Part shown: piece after piece, positions 18,006 through 28,563 of the stretch
How the letters are laid out: each line of letters begins with the position of its first letter
Position numbering within the stretch: the first letter of the stretch is position 1
NCBI GenBank assembly: GCA_937873445.1
Contig: CALMWF010000043.1
Location: 1-64,000, forward strand
Length of the DNA: 64,000 nt
Reading direction: 5' to 3'
Source: an uncultured Alphaproteobacteria bacterium
Lineage (GTDB): Bacteria > Pseudomonadota > Alphaproteobacteria > Rhizobiales > Aestuariivirgaceae
Made by a program: the position numbers and the translations under genes
The notes under the pieces: generated by a model
Seen by the model: the letters and a program-made list of their open reading frames with translations, nothing else
What the model was told of the DNA's origin: nothing
Database searches by the model: none

Positions 18006-21000
18006 CTATTGCGGCGGAATGCGACCGGCGGATTCAGCCAGCATCATGTAGATGAGGCCCGATTCCGACGACAGCGAGGCTTCCACCATTTCGCTGCCGC
18101 GCGGCACATCGGCAAGCTGGTCGAGCAGACGCTCGAACAGGCGCACATAGGCATCCACCCGGCCGCGCAGCAGACGCTCTTCGTCATAGCGCGAGGTGAT
18201 GAGCTTCTGCATCTTCTTGCCCCGGCCTTCGAACAGGCGGTGGGTATAGACGCTGCGGTCGCCATCGGCGTAGCGCTTCTCCAGATCGCGCGGCAGGGTG
18301 CCGTCAATGGCCTCCACCAGATCGCGGGCGGCGGCATGGAGCTTCACCGTCATCTGCTCGATGTCGCGCGGCGGCGCGGCGGCAGGTTCGCTGCGGCGGC
18401 TGGTCATGGGCGCGCTGGCGCGGGCCAGATCAGCAAAGCTGCGGGCGCGGCGTGCGGTCACCGGTTCATCGTCACCGGTGGTCCGCTCCGTGGTGGTTTC
18501 CTGGGCGCTCACCGTTCCATGATGCGGAGCGGAAAACGGGGCGCCCTCAGATTTTCCCAATGAGCCTCGTCCGCCGGTGAGATAGCCGGGCCCGGAGAAG
18601 TCGAGGCCGCCGCTCTGGCGCTTCACCACATCGGCCAGCGAACTCAGGGCGGCAATCTGGTCGGCCACCACGCGGCGCATGGCGTCGGCGTTGGTGCGGG
18701 TTTCCTCCGGCAGGTCGAGGATGGCGCGCTTCAATTCGGCGCGGGCCGCGTCGATATCCTTCACCACCTGCTGGGCGGTGATGCGCATGTCCTGGGCGGT
18801 CTGCTGGAAGTCGGTGGCGGTGGCCGAGAGCATTTCGTTCATCGACGACATAGCCCGCTCATGCTGCTCGCGCAGCACGCGGCTGGCCTGATTGATCTGG
18901 CCGCCGGAGGCCGTCTCCAGCTTCTTGATCTCGTCTTCGATGTTGACCAGCGAGGCCTGCGTCTGCTCGGCCACCAGGCGGCTGATCTCGCGCGCCCTGG
19001 TGTCGGCGTGGGCGAGGCTTTCCTCGATCATGGTCATGTAATTGGACATGACCTTGTCCACTTCCTCGGCGCGGCGGTTGGCATCGCCAACGAGGGCTTC
19101 CAGGCTGTCCTTGCGGCTGGTGAGGGCGCGCTCCATCTCGTCGTTGAAGCGGTCGATGGACTTCTCCACCAGACCAGCCACATCTTCGAGGCGGCTGGAA
19201 ATCCGGCTGCCGGTCATTTCCAGCTTGCCGGTCAGTTGCATGGACACACCTTCCAGGCGTTCGTCCATTTCGCCAGCCGAGGTCTGCAACTGGTCGGCCA
19301 GATAGGTGTTGGCGGATTCGACATGCTTGGCGAACTTGCGGTGCGCCTCGTCAAGCTTGGCGGCGGTGACATTGGCGGTGGAGTCGAAGGCGGCCACGGC
19401 GCGGTCAATGCGATCCACCAGCAGGCCGGATTCCTGTTCGAAGCGGCCGGAAATTTCCATGGTGGTCTGGCCGAGGCCCTCGGAGAAGGCTTCGGAGGCC
19501 TTGCCGAGGTCGTTGATCATCTGGCTCGATGCGCCTTCGAGCATTTCGGCAAACTTGGCGCCGGATCCCGCCAGGCGGCCGGAAATGTCGCCGGTGATGC
19601 GTTCCAGCATGGTGGTGGCCACATCGAAGCGCTGACCCAGGTCGCGGGCGGTGACGTCGAGGCGGCTGAACATGTTGTTGCCCGCCGTCTCAAGCTGGCT
19701 GGCCACTTCCGAAGAGGTGGACTGGAGCCGGTCGGTCATCGAGTTGTGAACATCCTGCATCTGGCGGGTGACGGCCAGCGCGGTGTCGGCAAAGGCATTG
19801 GTGACGGCGGTGGAGCTGTCATCCAGCTGCCGGGTCAGCATGTTGGTGTTGGCGCGGAACAGGGCGTTGAGCTCGGTGGTTGCCTGCTCAAGCTGGCTGC
19901 CCATGCGCGTCTCGGTGGAGTCAAGTAGGGTGGCCAGTTGCCCGGAGGACACATCAAGCTGGCCGGTCAGCTTCTCGGTGACCTGGGCCACCCGCTCGGT
20001 AACATCGCCGGCGGTGAGGTTGATGTGGTCATAAAGACGGGTGGCCGTGTCATCAAGCTGGCCGGACATGATCATGCTGGCCTGATCCATGCGCTCGAAG
20101 ATGTCGTGGGTGGCGGTTTCGAGCTTGCCGGTCATCTGGGCGGTGACATCGCCCAGCAGCCGGAACAGATCCTCGCGCGCCCGGCCCACCTGCTGGACGA
20201 AGTCGCCCGAGACATTGATGAGACGTTCGGTCACGCCGCCCGAGGCGTTCTCGATGTTCTGCGCCAGGGCAAGGCCCGATTCCTCCATCTGGCGGGTGAC
20301 AATGCTGGTGGTGTCACGGAGGTGACCGGCAATGGTCCCCGCCGTCTGGTCAAGGCGGCCCACCACGCCGGTGGACAGCGTTTCAAGCTGGCCGGAGATG
20401 AGATCGGTGTTGGTGGTGATTTCCTTGAACAGGCGCTGGGCGGTGTCCTGCATGCGCCCGGCCAGGCCCACACCCGTCGTATCCAGCTGGTTAAGGAACT
20501 GGCCGGTGGTCTGGTCGAGGCCGGAGAGCAGGCGGCTGCCCGCCTGGTCCACCTGATCGGCAAGCTTGGCGGTGGCGTTGTCAATGTTGCCGGAGAAGTA
20601 GGCGGCGGCCTGATTGAGGTAGTTTTCCAGTTCCTGGCGCGACTGCGACACGCGGGTGAGATAGTCACCGGAAATGGCCTGCAGCCCCTCGCTGATGGCG
20701 GTGCGGCTTTCCTCGATGCGCTGCACGGTGGCCACGCCAGAGGTTTCAATGAGGCCCGCCACCTCGGAGGAGGTGGCCTTGAGGTGATAGGAGATGTTGT
20801 CGCCGGTGGCGCCGAGAATTTCGGTCATTTCGGCGGCGGCCTGCCGGATCTGGCTGGCCGAGGCGCCGGCGGCACGCTCGATGGTGGAGGTCAGGTCGCG
20901 GTTGACGTTGACCAGCGCATCGGCGCTCTGGCGCAGAATGGAAATGACATTGCCTTCCATGCCCTGCACGTTCTGGCCGAAGGTGGAGGTTTCGGTGGCC

Positions 21001-21944
21001 AGCTGGGTGGCGGCACTGTTCAGCGACGACACCTGTTCCTGCAGATGGCCGGAGAAGGTGCGCAGTTCGCTGACCAGCGAGGCCGACATGCGTTCCATCA
21101 GGGCGGTCTTGGAGCCGATCTCGTCACCGGCCTGGGCGGCGCGGCTTGAAACATCGTCAATGGTGCGGGCCAGTTCCGAGGCCGAGCCCTTGAGGCCGGT
21201 TTCCAGGCGGCCCAGAATATCCTGGGCGTTGGAAATGACCTGGTCGAGGTTGATGGTGTTGTTCTCCAGCCGCGACAGCAGCGGGGCGGCCTCATTGCCG
21301 ACCAGAAGGCTGGCCTGATGCAGGGCGGTGCGCTGGTTCTCGAGATTGGTGACGAGCGAGCGGATGCGCTCCTCATTGCCGCCGAAGGCGCGTTCGATGG
21401 CGGAGATTTCCTTGTGGACGATGTCTTCCAGCGCCGATGCGCGCTGCACGGCATGTTCAACACCGCCGACCAGCAGGTCGACCTCGTTCCTCACCGACTG
21501 GGCGATCGAGGTGATGCCCTCGGCGGCGATGTCCTGCGGCTTGATGAGGCGCAGCGCCGACTGCAGCAGCACTTCCGAGACATGGCGCATGCGCAGCGCG
21601 TGCCAGACCAGATAGGCCATGCCGAAAAAGGCCATGATGGGCAGAACAAGCACGGCAAGGGCGCGCATCAGGTCGGCCTGGCTCACCGTCTGATTGGCGA
21701 AAATGGCGGTGGGGTAGATGAGGAACCAGCCGAAGATCCACAGCAGCGACAGTGCGAAGGCAACGTAATAAGCGTTGTAGGACGGCCGCCGGTACAGCCG
21801 GTTCATCAGGCCCGCGGCGGTGGGATCATTCTCATTGGCGGGGCGGCTGCGCACCGGTCCGGCTTCCTGGGCGGCGGCCATGGCCTCTGCCTCATGACTC
21901 TGGCGACGGTCGCGACGCCTGGAATCCACGCTGTTAACTGCCAT
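18006..21944 (-). CDS. giant apolipoprotein-like coiled-coil membrane protein (GPR/RgsE-like)
   Basis: A 1312-residue protein with two membrane helices near the N-terminus (about residues 53-75 and 88-110) and then roughly 900 residues of degenerate amphipathic repeats (recurring patterns such as ..LDQTAGTIAGHL.., ..LDDTATRLYDHI..) like apolipoprotein A/E. A short globular C-terminus ends LAESAGRIPPQ. This layout resembles the growth pole ring protein GPR of Agrobacterium and RgsE of Sinorhizobium, which organise polar growth, though it is shorter than the roughly 2100-residue GPR. ATG 21944 has AAAGG upstream; a GTG at 21956 is an alternative. Divergent from the Hpt gene. Confidence 0.75.
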   Translation of the reverse strand: MAVNSVDSRRRDRRQSHEAEAMAAAQEAGPVRSRPANENDPTAAGLMNRLYRRPSYNAYYVAFALSLLWIFGWFLIYPTAIFANQTVSQADLMRALAVLVLPIMAFFGMAYLVWHALRMRHVSEVLLQSALRLIKPQDIAAEGITSIAQSVRNEVDLLVGGVEHAVQRASALEDIVHKEISAIERAFGGNEERIRSLVTNLENQRTALHQASLLVGNEAAPLLSRLENNTINLDQVISNAQDILGRLETGLKGSASELARTIDDVSSRAAQAGDEIGSKTALMERMSASLVSELRTFSGHLQEQVSSLNSAATQLATETSTFGQNVQGMEGNVISILRQSADALVNVNRDLTSTIERAAGASASQIRQAAAEMTEILGATGDNISYHLKATSSEVAGLIETSGVATVQRIEESRTAISEGLQAISGDYLTRVSQSRQELENYLNQAAAYFSGNIDNATAKLADQVDQAGSRLLSGLDQTTGQFLNQLDTTGVGLAGRMQDTAQRLFKEITTNTDLISGQLETLSTGVVGRLDQTAGTIAGHLRDTTSIVTRQMEESGLALAQNIENASGGVTERLINVSGDFVQQVGRAREDLFRLLGDVTAQMTGKLETATHDIFERMDQASMIMSGQLDDTATRLYDHINLTAGDVTERVAQVTEKLTGQLDVSSGQLATLLDSTETRMGSQLEQATTELNALFRANTNMLTRQLDDSSTAVTNAFADTALAVTRQMQDVHNSMTDRLQSTSSEVASQLETAGNNMFSRLDVTARDLGQRFDVATTMLERITGDISGRLAGSGAKFAEMLEGASSQMINDLGKASEAFSEGLGQTTMEISGRFEQESGLLVDRIDRAVAAFDSTANVTAAKLDEAHRKFAKHVESANTYLADQLQTSAGEMDERLEGVSMQLTGKLEMTGSRISSRLEDVAGLVEKSIDRFNDEMERALTSRKDSLEALVGDANRRAEEVDKVMSNYMTMIEESLAHADTRAREISRLVAEQTQASLVNIEDEIKKLETASGGQINQASRVLREQHERAMSSMNEMLSATATDFQQTAQDMRITAQQVVKDIDAARAELKRAILDLPEETRTNADAMRRVVADQIAALSSLADVVKRQSGGLDFSGPGYLTGGRGSLGKSEGAPFSAPHHGTVSAQETTTERTTGDDEPVTARRARSFADLARASAPMTSRRSEPAAAPPRDIEQMTVKLHAAARDLVEAIDGTLPRDLEKRYADGDRSVYTHRLFEGRGKKMQKLITSRYDEERLLRGRVDAYVRLFERLLDQLADVPRGSEMVEASLSSESGLIYMMLAESAGRIPPQ

Positions 21945-22232
21945 GACAACCCGCACCTTTCACCAAACCGGCCAACCCCCGCCGGCAACTTCACGCATTA
22001 CGAACACACGCGCCAACCGGCGGTTGACAGGTGGGCCTTTTGCCCGCAATCCGAGTCCTGGATTCCCATCATAACCCATGGCGTCCATTGGATGAACCTC
22101 CCGGCCTGCATCGGCTGGGGATAATTAAAAATTTGGTTAATTTTGTGGATCGAATTGAATCGATTCAGGAAATCCCCGGTAAAGCAATTTCGTTCACGCT
22201 TTTTGCTTGGATTTGTGGAAGATTTTCGGAAA

Positions 22233-22622
22233 ATGTCGCACAGTCAAGCCATGGTCAAAAGCTGCTCTCAGAGCCGGAACGACGCCAGCCCGGCCCCCGC
22301 ACAGCCCGCGGTATTCGATGCCGACCGCCTCAGCCAGTCCACCATGGGTGACACGGCGCTGGGTGCGGAGATCATGAACCTGTTTCTGGTTCAGCTTGGC
22401 CAGGCGGAAGACCAGGTCCTCACCGCCGCCACGGCCCAGGACTGGAAGTTCCTGACCCATACGTTGAAGGGTTCTGCTGCCACCGTTGGTGCCATGGAGC
22501 TGGCGGCGCTGGCCCGGCTGCTGGAGGAGGGCGGGCTTCCGGCCAGCCTGGAGGAGCGGCAGGCGGCACGCCAGGCGTTGACGGATGCGGCCACAGCATT
22601 TAGGGGTCAGACCGGGATGTAA
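22233..22622 (+). CDS. Hpt-domain phosphotransfer protein
   Basis: A 129-residue stand-alone histidine phosphotransfer protein. The phosphorylatable histidine is His76 in [13 protein letters not shown]. No kinase or receiver domain is attached. Start at ATG 22233 is chosen for length and a weak purine-rich upstream sequence; upstream in-frame sequence is AT-rich and unlikely to code. It is divergent from the giant coiled-coil gene over a 288-bp AT-rich intergenic region. Its kinase partner is unknown; in alphaproteobacteria such proteins feed cell-cycle or stress phosphorelays. Confidence 0.85.
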   Translation: MSHSQAMVKSCSQSRNDASPAPAQPAVFDADRLSQSTMGDTALGAEIMNLFLVQLGQAEDQVLTAATAQDWKFLTHTLKGSAATVGAMELAALARLLEEGGLPASLEERQAARQALTDAATAFRGQTGM

Positions 22623-22696
22623 TGTCTCGGGCCGGTTGCTTTTCGCACGGCCAGCGTATATCCAGTAAATTAAATACCTGTTTTGGAACCCGGTGC

Positions 22697-24071
<1,375 letters not shown>

Positions 24072-24095
24072 TAGATTTTAATCCGTAAACGGATG

Positions 24096-24130
24096 AACCG
24101 CGGGGGCCATGACTCTCGCGGTTTATTTTT
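24096..24130 (+). terminator. terminator after the ferredoxin reductase gene
   Basis: AACCGCG (24096-24102) pairs with CGCGGTT (24117-24123), followed by TATTTTT. A smaller hairpin (TCCGTAAACGGA) sits just before it. The convergent antiporter gene ends inside the T-tract. Confidence 0.7.
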
Positions 24131-25964
24131 GTCCGGCCGGTTTCGCAGCCTTGCGGCGCGGGCTGCGCTTGCGCAGGGTGGCGGCCTGGGCACGCTGGGC
24201 GCGGCGGTCGGGCCGGCCCAGCATCTTGCGGAAGCCGTCGCGGCGTTCGTGAATGGAGGCAATGGCCAGGCCCACCGGAATGCCGGCTTCCACCAGCAGG
24301 GACTCGCCCAGTTGCAGGCTTGATTCAATGGTTTCCGGCACCGCTTCGGTCGCCCCCGACAGATAAAGGGTCATGGCGTGGCGCTCGTCGCGGGCGCGGG
24401 CGATGATTTTCAGATCCTTGTGCTCGGCGCGGGCCGCCTTGGTCACCTCATCGACGCGGGCAGGCGAGTCCATGGTCACCGCCAGGGCGCGGGCCTGATC
24501 AAGGCCGCATTTGGCAAGAAACACCGGATTGGCGGCATCACCGAAGAAGACCGGAAAACCGCCCTTGCGTTCGCGCGCCACCAGGGCTGGGTCATTGTCC
24601 ACGGCGATATAGGGAATCTGGTGTTCGTCGAGCATGGAGCCGATGAGGTGGCCGACGCGTCCGAAGCCGGCAATGATGATGTGGTTGCGGTAGGGATCGG
24701 GGGCGGGGATGGCCTGGGCCTCGACCGGCAGGGTGGCAGCCCCCGGCATGGTGCTGATGAGGCGGCGGGCCAGCCGGTAGAGCAGCGGGATCAGCACCAT
24801 GGTCAGGCTGACGATGAGCAGGGCCTTGGCCTGCAGCGGATAATCGATGATGCCGGCCGCTGCCGCCGCCGACAGGATGACGAAGGCAAACTCGCCACCC
24901 GGCCCGATGACCAGCGCGGTTTCCAGGGCGGCAGAGCGGGTGAGCTTGAAGGTGCGGCCAAGGCCGTAGGTGATGACCGCCTTGATGGCGATGAGGCCCG
25001 CCACGCTGGCGATGACCAGCACCGGATGAGCCATGAGACCGGCAAGATCAAGGCCCATGCCGACGAGCAGGAAGAAGGCCCCGAGCAGCAGACCCTTGAA
25101 GGGCTCAATCACCGCCTCAATGGCGCGGCGGTATTCGGTTTCGGCCAGCAGCAGGCCGGCGATGAAGGCACCAAGCGCCATGGACAAGCCGGCACCATTG
25201 GCAAGGGCTGCGGTGCCCACCACCACCAGCAGCACGGCGGCCACGAAGAGATCGGAACTGTGGGCCGAGGCGGCGCGGCGCAACACCGGGCGGAGCAGCC
25301 GCCGCCCGACCAGATAGATCAGAATGATGGCAAGCCCCGCCTGGGCAAAGCCCGTGGTGAGGCTGAGGAACATGGACGAACCGGCATGGCGGCCGAGCAC
25401 CAGCACGGTCAGCATGATGGGGATGACGGCCAGGTCCTGCATCAGCAGGATGGCGAAGCTGGCGCGGCCGGCATTGCTGCCCAGCCGTTTGGCGTCGGAA
25501 TAGACCTGAATGACAATGGCGGTGGAGGACAGGGCGAGCGCCATGCCCAGCACCACGGCGGCGGCGGGCGGATAGCCGAGCACTGCCGCCACCAGCGCCA
25601 GCACCGCCCCCGACAGCACCACCTGCAACCCGCCCAGCCCGAAGACCAGACGGCGCATGAGCTTGAGGCGTTCCAGCGACAGTTCCAGCCCGATGAGGAA
25701 CATCAGGAACACAACGCCGAGTTCGGCCAGGGCGCGGATGGACTCGGGGTTGGTGATGACCAGCGCCTGGGCAAAGGGCACATGGCCCACCAGACGGCCC
25801 AGCACATTGGGGCCGAGGACAAAGCCGACGATGAGAAAGCCCAGTGTGGTGCCGATGCCGAGCCGCAGCAGAAACGGCACGGCCAGCCCCGCCGCGCCGA
25901 GGATGATGAGAAATTCCTTGTAGTGGGCGATGGCGTCGGGGGCCATGCCTTCAGCCATGGTCAT
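24123..25964 (-). CDS. CPA2 monovalent cation:proton antiporter (KefB/KefC/YbaL type)
   Basis: A 613-residue membrane protein with about twelve transmembrane segments (residues ~15-400) of the Na+/H+ exchanger fold, followed by a cytoplasmic TrkA-N/RCK domain (NHIIIAGFGRVGHLIGSML, an NAD(H)-binding Rossmann motif) and a short basic tail. Homologues export K+ under redox or nucleotide control. No KefF/KefG-type accessory gene is adjacent, so it may be closer to YbaL. The start is ATG 25964 (MTMAEG) with a weak ribosome-binding site; the frame is open to 26021. Confidence 0.9.
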   Translation of the reverse strand: MTMAEGMAPDAIAHYKEFLIILGAAGLAVPFLLRLGIGTTLGFLIVGFVLGPNVLGRLVGHVPFAQALVITNPESIRALAELGVVFLMFLIGLELSLERLKLMRRLVFGLGGLQVVLSGAVLALVAAVLGYPPAAAVVLGMALALSSTAIVIQVYSDAKRLGSNAGRASFAILLMQDLAVIPIMLTVLVLGRHAGSSMFLSLTTGFAQAGLAIILIYLVGRRLLRPVLRRAASAHSSDLFVAAVLLVVVGTAALANGAGLSMALGAFIAGLLLAETEYRRAIEAVIEPFKGLLLGAFFLLVGMGLDLAGLMAHPVLVIASVAGLIAIKAVITYGLGRTFKLTRSAALETALVIGPGGEFAFVILSAAAAAGIIDYPLQAKALLIVSLTMVLIPLLYRLARRLISTMPGAATLPVEAQAIPAPDPYRNHIIIAGFGRVGHLIGSMLDEHQIPYIAVDNDPALVARERKGGFPVFFGDAANPVFLAKCGLDQARALAVTMDSPARVDEVTKAARAEHKDLKIIARARDERHAMTLYLSGATEAVPETIESSLQLGESLLVEAGIPVGLAIASIHERRDGFRKMLGRPDRRAQRAQAATLRKRSPRRKAAKPAGQK

Positions 25965-26116
25965 GGGTGATTCGCTCTGCCTTGTGCTCTTCTCTATTCC
26001 CGCCCGCGCCGGGCATGGCAAGAAAATAGCAATGGACGACGTGACGCCGTGTCATGCGACAGAACAGCGAAGGATGCCCCGTAGGAAAGCGCCGGGGCTT
26101 GGGCTATGGAGACGGC

Positions 26117-27163
26117 ATGAACGCTTCACGCCCCTGCCTGATCTGGGTGTTGCAGACCGCGCGCGCGGGCGACAATGCGCAGGCGCGCGAACTGGCCTCG
26201 CGGCTTTCCGGCACGGCCGTGCTGGTGCCGCTCGGGTTCAATTCCTGGCACCGGCTGCCCAATGGCTTCACCCGCGCCAGCCTGGTGACGCTGGACAAGG
26301 AAAGCCGCAGCCGCCTGGCACCGCCCTGGCCCGATCTGGTCATCGCCACGGGCAAGCGCACCGTGCCGGTGGCGCTGTGGATCAGGCAGGCTTCCGGCGG
26401 CAAGACCCGGCTCATTCAGATCGGCCGGCCACGCGCCCCCTTGCGGCTGTTTGATCTGGTGGTGACGACACCGCAATATGGCCTGCCGCAGGCCGCCAAT
26501 GTGGTGCACATGGACCTGCCCTTCACCCCCCGCCGCAGCATTGACAGCGCCGAGGCGCAGCGCTGGCAGGCGATCTGGGCGGCACTGCCCAGACCGTGGA
26601 TTGTGGGGGTTCTGGGGGCGGCGCGCTATCCGCTGACCATGAGTGTGAAGCAGGCGGCCTCCATGGGCCGGGCGCTCTCAACCTTTGCCCGGAAACGCGG
26701 CGGCGGCGTCATTCTGATTTCATCGCCGCGTACCGATGCGGCCATTGCCGCAGCGGTGGCGCAGGCGGTCAGCGCGCCGCTGTGGACCGGTGGTCCGGCA
26801 AGTCCGGAAGGCAATCCCTATGCGGCGGCACTGGCGCTGGGCGACCGTTTCGCCGTCACCTCGGACAGCGTGTCCATGGTGGCCGACCTGCTGGCCACGG
26901 AAAAACCGGTGTCGGTCTATCGCCTGCCGCTGTCGGCCTTCCGGCTGCGCTGGCCGGCCAAGGCCGGTCTTGCCGCCGCGCTGGTGCGGCGCGGCCTTCT
27001 GCATCCGCCGCGCGATGTGGATGCGCTGGTGCAGGGTCTGCTGGACAAGGGTGTGGTGGCGGAACTGGGCCACGAGGATGAGCCGCACCCGTTCTTTGAC
27101 CAGCGCGAGGTTGAACAGGCCGTGGTGGCGCGCATTCAGGGACTGCTGGACTGCACTCTCTGA
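26117..27163 (+). CDS. ELM1/GtrOC1-family protein
   Basis: A 348-residue protein of the family named after plant mitochondrial fission factor ELM1 (DUF1022). It has a glycosyltransferase-B-like two-domain pattern: N-terminal WVLQTARAGDNAQARELA, a central VVTTPQYGLP/HMDLPF region, and a C-terminal SSPRTD ... VTSDSVSMVADLL motif resembling nucleotide-sugar sites. Bacterial function is not established. ATG 26117 has GGAG upstream. It is divergent from the antiporter and convergent with the acyltransferase gene (4 bp between stops). Confidence 0.85.
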   Translation: MNASRPCLIWVLQTARAGDNAQARELASRLSGTAVLVPLGFNSWHRLPNGFTRASLVTLDKESRSRLAPPWPDLVIATGKRTVPVALWIRQASGGKTRLIQIGRPRAPLRLFDLVVTTPQYGLPQAANVVHMDLPFTPRRSIDSAEAQRWQAIWAALPRPWIVGVLGAARYPLTMSVKQAASMGRALSTFARKRGGGVILISSPRTDAAIAAAVAQAVSAPLWTGGPASPEGNPYAAALALGDRFAVTSDSVSMVADLLATEKPVSVYRLPLSAFRLRWPAKAGLAAALVRRGLLHPPRDVDALVQGLLDKGVVAELGHEDEPHPFFDQREVEQAVVARIQGLLDCTL

Positions 27164-27167
27164 GCGG

Positions 27168-28385
27168 TCAGTGGCCGGTAATGGGTTTGAGGCGGCGCAG
27201 CAGATTGGCCGGCATGGCATAATAGGCCCGGCGCAGCAGGGGCCGCAGCAGGCCGAGATAAAGGCTGCCAAAGGCCTGGCCGCGGGCATTGAGACCCAGG
27301 TAAAAATCGTCCACGGGGGTGGTGACCGAACTCCAGGATTCCTTGTGCGGGTCGTAGGGCACCATGAGATCAAACACCGTCTGGCCATCGGCCAGGCACA
27401 GGCGCTGGGACTGATCCATGTGCAGGCGCCCCGGCGACAGGTCGGTCAGGGCATTCATGTGTGAGGTGAGATAGGCATAGTGGCTGCCCTGGTGGCGAAA
27501 GCCCAGTTCCCAGGACACGGGCTTGCCCCCGGCGGTGAGCGCCGACAGCACCGTCTCCAGCGTGCTGCCCTGCCGGGCCAGCAGCCGTTTCAGAAAGGCG
27601 GTGTGGGGCGGGGCGTTCATGATGCGGTTCTGGCGGCCGCGTTCTTCAAGCCAGGCATTCTTCTCGGCAATGGCCTGGTCGAGGGCGGCGTCGGCTTCAG
27701 GCCCTGCGGCAAGGCGGCTGAACTGCACCGGACCCAGCGCGTCTTCCAGAGCTTTGCGGATTTTCTTGCGGCGCTTGCGCTGCTGGCCGGTGTAGCGCGC
27801 CTCATAGGCTGCTTCATCGGCATAGAGCCTGAGGTCAAGGCGCGGCGCACCTTCCTTCAGATGGCCCGAGGAGAAACCGACGGACAGAAAGGGATGGGCT
27901 TGGGAGTCGGCACGCACATGGCGGAGGTAAACCAGATCGCCGAGCCGCTGGTGGCGCAGCAGGCTGAGGCTGGCGGCCATCCAGGCTGCCGCCGATTGAT
28001 CCGCCGCGCACAGCACATCGCCATATTGGGCATAGGGTTCGGAAAACCAGCGCAACAGGGTGATGCCCCGGCTGCGGCAGCGCATCAGCGGCCAGAGGAA
28101 GACCAGGCGGCCATCGGCCGTGCGGCCGTGGAGGATGAGCGGCTCACAGTTTTCTCCGTCGCGCCCCATGACGGTTTCCGCCCATGCCTGGGCCCAGTCA
28201 TAGCTTTGAAACACACTGGCGGGGTTGGCCGCCTCCAGCCCTTGCCAGTCGCGGGCCAGGGCTGAAAGGTCCGCAACGCTTCGGGCAGCGGCCAGTTGTG
28301 CGCCGGCGGGCAGGCTTGGCTGACCCGTCTGCCCCAGGGCCGCTGCGGCAGGAGATGGAGGCGGAGCTGGGTTGTAAACAGGCAT
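27168..28385 (-). CDS. GNAT/FemAB-like acyltransferase (CelD/BioF2 family)
   Basis: A 405-residue cytoplasmic protein with the pattern of BioF2-like/CelD acetyltransferases: FQSYDWAQAWAE near the N-terminus, a basic helix (RYTGQQRKRRKKIRKALED) before the transferase core, and the GYxxGLNExF-equivalent region DDFYLGLNARG near the end. In rhizobia such proteins lie in polysaccharide or wall-related loci, but no such cluster is here. Start ATG 28385 follows GGAATCCC; an upstream ATG at 28418 is possible. The first 30 residues are Pro/Ala-rich and probably disordered. Confidence 0.75.
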   Translation of the reverse strand: MPVYNPAPPPSPAAAALGQTGQPSLPAGAQLAAARSVADLSALARDWQGLEAANPASVFQSYDWAQAWAETVMGRDGENCEPLILHGRTADGRLVFLWPLMRCRSRGITLLRWFSEPYAQYGDVLCAADQSAAAWMAASLSLLRHQRLGDLVYLRHVRADSQAHPFLSVGFSSGHLKEGAPRLDLRLYADEAAYEARYTGQQRKRRKKIRKALEDALGPVQFSRLAAGPEADAALDQAIAEKNAWLEERGRQNRIMNAPPHTAFLKRLLARQGSTLETVLSALTAGGKPVSWELGFRHQGSHYAYLTSHMNALTDLSPGRLHMDQSQRLCLADGQTVFDLMVPYDPHKESWSSVTTPVDDFYLGLNARGQAFGSLYLGLLRPLLRRAYYAMPANLLRRLKPITGH

Positions 28386-28563
28386 GGGATTCCGGCACAG
28401 GAGATCAGGCGCAGGCATGCACAACTATGCGTGAACGGCTGCGCCGCTGCAATGGCCAGAAGAGTTAAAGCTTAATTCAAAATGGCAAGGCGGAAGCGCC
28501 CCGTCAGGGAACTCCCGCCTTGGCGGCGCCGGTGGGCAAGGCAGCGCCCGGTGTTGTGTGATG

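Noticed and set aside
22124-22145. A CtrA box in the region between the giant coiled-coil gene and hpt
   Set aside because: TTAA and TTAA are present but separated by 8 bp rather than 7.
24378-25970. A 530-codon plus-strand frame opposite the antiporter gene
   Set aside because: Extreme His/Gln/Gly/Asp content and exact mirroring of a well-supported membrane protein gene.
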